Assembly (NCBI GenBank): GCA_016875155.1 | Contig: VGSD01000018.1 | Span: 1 to 13,953, forward strand | Direction: 5' to 3' | DNA from: Deltaproteobacteria bacterium | Lineage (GTDB): Bacteria > Desulfobacterota > BSN033 > UBA1163 | Length of the DNA stretch: 13,953 nucleotides | In this document: positions 12,838 to 13,953 of the stretch, piece after piece | Layout of the letters: each line of letters begins with the position of its first letter | Position numbering within the stretch: the stretch's first letter is position 1 | Translations under genes and position numbers: made by a program | The notes under the pieces: generated by a model | Told to the model about the DNA's origin: nothing | Databases searched by the model: none | What the model saw: only the letters and a program-made list of their open reading frames with translations

Positions 12838-13953
12838 TCATTCAATGACTTTCCATTCCCCTCCAATAACCTTATACATGACTACTGATTCTTTGGACAG
12901 ACCAGCGTGATCATGTGGTGAATAATTAAATATTCCGTAGGCTCCTATATAACCCCGAGTTTGTTCGATGGCGTCACGAAGTTTGGATTTATCGTCTCCA
13001 GCTTTTTTGATGGCTGCTACCAAAATATTGAATGCATCAAACGCACCAGCTGCAAACTGATTAGTTTCTTCCCCATATTTTTTCTTGTATGCGGCTATGT
13101 AATCTAAAATCACTTTTTTCTGAGGATCCGAATCCGGTAACCCGGGAGCTCCAACAAATTTACCAGAGGCTGTCAGAACACCCTCTCCGTGTTTCTCGGT
13201 TCCTTTTAAAAAGTCCGGTCCTAAAGCTGCGTGGCCCAGGTAAAGAGGGAGATCCAGACCCACTTGGCGGTAATTTATGGCCACAACATTCGGGGTCCTC
13301 TTGGTAGACCAACTGATCACCGCTTGAGCATCGGTTTTCTTAATTTTGTTAAGAAGCGGGGTAAGATCGGTTTCATCACCGCCAAATCTTTCATCAAAAA
13401 CGAGCTTAATTTTATAATCTGGCGCCTGGGCAAGGATCGACTTATACCCTCCCTCCCCATAGGGATCCTGACTGGATATAATAGCGATCCGTTCTATCCC
13501 TTTTGATTTTATATAGCTAAGAACCTTGGTAACTACGAGTTCATCGCTGGTCGCAGTTTTGAAGACCCATTTTCTAACAGGGTTTACAATCATGCTGCCG
13601 GAAGCGTCCATAATAGTTGGAATCTGGTGTTTTTCGATGATAGGAATGACAGCCATAGCAGTCCAACTTTCAAGGGGGCCAATAATAGCAGTAACATTGT
13701 CCTTTAGAATCAAGCGATTGAATGCACGGACAGTGACATCTTCTTTCCCCTCAGTATCATAATGGATAATCTCGATAGGCCTTCCGTTAATTCCCCCAGT
13801 TTTGTTCAAATCATCTGCCATCATATCCAAAGTCTTTTTGCATGGCACTCCGGCAAAGGCAACCCTGCCGCTAAGCGGATGAATAGAGCCAATCCGAATT
13901 GGCTCAGCAGCTCTAACACTGAGGTACCAAACTGAAACGAGCAGTGTGATTAG
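12838..13953 (-). CDS. livK: LIV-type ABC transporter periplasmic substrate-binding protein, 5' end cut
   Basis: 371 visible residues of a Peripla_BP_6-type binding protein; the frame is open to the right window edge, so the true start lies outside. The first visible residues, LITLLVSVWYLSVRAAEP, are the hydrophobic core and probable cleavage site (VRA/AEP) of a signal peptide, followed by IRIGSIHPLSG, the usual first strand of the mature protein. A GTG at 13846-13848 could be mistaken for the start but would delete the signal peptide and first strand. Further family features are DDLNKTGGINGRPIEII, VTAIIGPLESWTAMAV and SSQDPYGEGG. It captures the substrate in the periplasm and delivers it to LivHM. 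It is the first visible gene of the block and 67 bp upstream of livH. Ligand (amino acid, aromatic or other carboxylate) cannot be deduced. Confidence 0.94.
   Translation of the reverse strand, partial: LITLLVSVWYLSVRAAEPIRIGSIHPLSGRVAFAGVPCKKTLDMMADDLNKTGGINGRPIEIIHYDTEGKEDVTVRAFNRLILKDNVTAIIGPLESWTAMAVIPIIEKHQIPTIMDASGSMIVNPVRKWVFKTATSDELVVTKVLSYIKSKGIERIAIISSQDPYGEGGYKSILAQAPDYKIKLVFDERFGGDETDLTPLLNKIKKTDAQAVISWSTKRTPNVVAINYRQVGLDLPLYLGHAALGPDFLKGTEKHGEGVLTASGKFVGAPGLPDSDPQKKVILDYIAAYKKKYGEETNQFAAGAFDAFNILVAAIKKAGDDKSKLRDAIEQTRGYIGAYGIFNYSPHDHAGLSKESVVMYKVIGGEWKVIE

Noticed and set aside
1..13953. Defence system, CRISPR array, toxin-antitoxin or retron in the window
   Set aside because: No repeat-spacer pattern, reverse transcriptase, nuclease or toxin-like gene was seen apart from the RAYT fragment; the rest is accounted for by transport and catabolic genes.

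Overview
The window carries one long co-directional gene block on the minus strand, about 13.4 kb of catabolic and transport genes, followed after a 199-bp gap by the 5' half of an unrelated transposase-like gene. Base composition looks moderate (mid-40s percent GC, estimated by eye). The combination of a LIV-type ABC transporter, several AMP-forming acyl-CoA ligases, an SDR, and a thiolase paired with a DUF35/OB-fold protein, plus a REP-type 'GTCATTGCGAGC' repeat beside a RAYT gene, is what I would expect in a Desulfobacterota (deltaproteobacterial) anaerobe that degrades organic acids. That placement is inference; no ribosomal or marker gene is present.

Layout in transcription order (high to low coordinates): livK (periplasmic binding protein, N-terminus cut by the window edge), livH, a TetR-family regulator, livM, livG, livF, an SDR dehydrogenase, two tandem paralogous 513-aa acyl-CoA ligases (B then A), a CaiC-like acyl-CoA ligase of 532 aa, a DUF35 Zn-ribbon/OB-fold protein, a thiolase, and a double-domain VOC/glyoxalase protein. 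Gaps range from overlaps of 8-14 nt (livM/livG/livF) to at most 136 bp, with no obvious terminator between genes, so one transcription unit is plausible. Its promoter lies outside the window, upstream of livK.

The likely job is uptake of a carboxylic acid (branched, aromatic or fatty) by the LIV transporter, CoA activation by up to three ligases, oxidation of a hydroxyacyl-CoA by the SDR, and cleavage by the thiolase/DUF35 pair. The acyl-CoA dehydrogenase and enoyl-CoA hydratase needed for a full beta-oxidation spiral are not in the window. The TetR gene sits inside the transporter operon and may sense a CoA-thioester or the substrate. The substrate cannot be read from the sequence.

Corrections to naive ORF calls made here: livK is open to the window edge (the apparent GTG start is internal); tetR most likely starts at a TTG 37 codons inside its longest ORF, removing an 83-bp overlap with livH; the DUF35 gene likely starts at its second ATG; and a RAYT transposase fragment without a stop in the window occupies the first 306 bases. 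I found no CRISPR array, tRNA, rRNA or recognised defence system. The most unusual points are the embedded regulator, the diverged ligase pair with an altered A5 motif in one copy, the Arg in place of the A10 lysine in the third ligase, and the REP/RAYT junction with a promoter predicted to give a nearly leaderless transcript.
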